Origin: Geobacteraceae bacterium
Lineage (GTDB): Bacteria > Desulfobacterota > Desulfuromonadia > Desulfuromonadales > Desulfuromonadaceae
Direction of reading: 5' to 3'
DNA length: 7,185 nucleotides
Assembly (NCBI GenBank): GCA_020201305.1
Contig: JAIVHC010000020.1
Coordinates: 1 to 7,185 of the forward strand
The position numbers and the translations under genes are program-made. Below are positions 6,669 to 7,185 of this stretch, piece by piece (positions within the stretch are counted from its first letter, which is position 1; each line of letters begins with the position of its first letter). The notes below the pieces were generated by a model, which saw nothing but the letters and a program-made list of their open reading frames with translations, had not been told where the DNA came from and made no database searches.

Positions 6669-6680
6669 CCGGTGGCAGTT

Positions 6681-6842
6681 CTATTTACGTGAATAATCCG
6701 GTTTGTCGCCGGAATAATACTTGTACGGTGGATTGTATTTTGTCTGTGTATCCGGCTTGAGCATTACCCACAAAAATGCCGCAATGACCAGAGCCGCAAT
6801 GATGATAGATCCCACTATTGCCTCTGTGGATACGTTTTTCAT
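6681..6842 (-). CDS. Small single-pass membrane protein (53 aa)
   Basis: The frame from ATG 6840-6842 to TAG 6681-6683 encodes 53 residues. Residues 1-7 are short and polar, and about 8-28 form one strongly hydrophobic segment rich in Ile, Ala, Leu and Val. Residues 29-53 make a charged, Tyr- and Pro-rich tail (KYNPPYKYYSGDKPDYSRK). No lipobox or signal cleavage site is evident, so it is probably a single-pass inner-membrane protein. By the positive-inside rule the orientation is uncertain, as both ends carry positive charge. The start is 3 nt after the argD stop, with a weak GGGG ribosome-binding site, which suggests translational coupling. I do not recognise the family. The tight spacing, membrane-like segment and clean stop argue for a real gene. 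Confidence 0.68.
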   Translation of the reverse strand: MKNVSTEAIVGSIIIAALVIAAFLWVMLKPDTQTKYNPPYKYYSGDKPDYSRK

Positions 6843-6845
6843 GGA

Positions 6846-7185
6846 TTATACCCCGCTGAATTCGGCAAAAACCTGATCCAGAATCTCCATGGCGTGGTCG
6901 ATTTCCCCCCTGTTAACGATGAGGGGCGGGACAAAGCGCAATACCTTGCCTGCAGTGCAGTTAATCAGCAATCCGCGCTTCAGGGCATCTTGCACCAGGG
7001 GAGCACCCTCGACATCGAGTTGAAGTCCTAAAATGAGACCGCGTCCGCGTACTTCGCCACACCAGCTGTATCTGGTGCCGAGTTGCTCCAGGCAAGAGCG
7101 CAGATAGGCGCCCATCTCCACACAGTTATCCAGTACCCCATCATTCTGCAGTACATCCATGGTGGCCAGGGCTGCAGCAGTCACG
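6846..7185 (-). CDS. argD: Acetylornithine aminotransferase (partial, N-terminus beyond right edge)
   Basis: The last 113 codons of a class-III, PLP-dependent aminotransferase are present; the N-terminus and the PLP-binding lysine lie beyond the right edge. ArgD converts N-acetylglutamate semialdehyde to N-acetylornithine in the cytosol. The fragment begins in the helix after the usual GG-NPLA region (VTAAALATMDVL), then has GEVRGRGLILGLQL and ends with KVLRFVPPLIV, whose Arg is the conserved substrate-carboxylate contact in this class. The GTG at 7182-7184 is an internal Val and not a start. Class-III relatives such as ornithine or GABA aminotransferase look alike in this part, but the neighbouring argF, argG and argH favour argD. 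It stops 3 nt before the small membrane gene. Confidence 0.93.
   Translation of the reverse strand, partial: VTAAALATMDVLQNDGVLDNCVEMGAYLRSCLEQLGTRYSWCGEVRGRGLILGLQLDVEGAPLVQDALKRGLLINCTAGKVLRFVPPLIVNRGEIDHAMEILDQVFAEFSGV

Overview
The window is a stretch of an arginine-biosynthesis gene cluster. Every gene I can support lies on the minus strand, so transcription runs from the right edge to the left. In transcription order the genes are: the 3' end of argD (acetylornithine aminotransferase), a 53-residue membrane protein, argF (ornithine carbamoyltransferase), a zinc-ribbon/RDD membrane protein, argG (argininosuccinate synthase), a Nudix hydrolase, a divergent nitrilase-fold protein, argH (argininosuccinate lyase), and the start of a lipoprotein with a fibronectin-III-like domain that runs off the left edge. 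No gap between genes is longer than 178 bases. I found no tRNA, rRNA, CRISPR array, insertion sequence or replication origin.

The arg proteins are full length with intact motifs, apart from the truncated argD. The base composition looks moderately GC-rich. The order argD-argF-argG-argH followed by a small lipoprotein recalls Deltaproteobacteria of the Geobacter/Desulfuromonas/Pelobacter type (Desulfuromonadales), where this cluster usually continues into lysine-biosynthesis genes. This assignment is an inference from gene order and protein style, not a database match.

The right half (about 5000 to 7185) is tightly packed. argD and the small membrane gene are 3 nt apart. argF and the RDD gene are 4 nt apart, with the RDD ribosome-binding site inside the end of argF and a GTG start. 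The middle is looser. A 178-nt leader before argG can fold into a two-part hairpin, and a 99-nt gap after argG holds two perfect inverted repeats, one of them C-rich/G-rich like widespread intergenic repeats. The left half has the Nudix-nitrilase pair placed between argG and argH, then argH and the lipoprotein 8 nt apart. None of the hairpins is followed by a T-run in the direction of transcription, so I see no clear intrinsic terminator and the whole set could be one operon.

Functionally, ArgD makes N-acetylornithine. ArgF carbamoylates ornithine to citrulline, ArgG joins citrulline with aspartate, and ArgH releases arginine and fumarate. The four accessory genes have no known role in that pathway. 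The part most worth a second look is the Nudix and nitrilase-fold pair: two small-molecule hydrolases inserted between argG and argH, the second a divergent protein that keeps a full Glu-Lys-Cys triad. I see no direct evidence of a new defence or mobile system.
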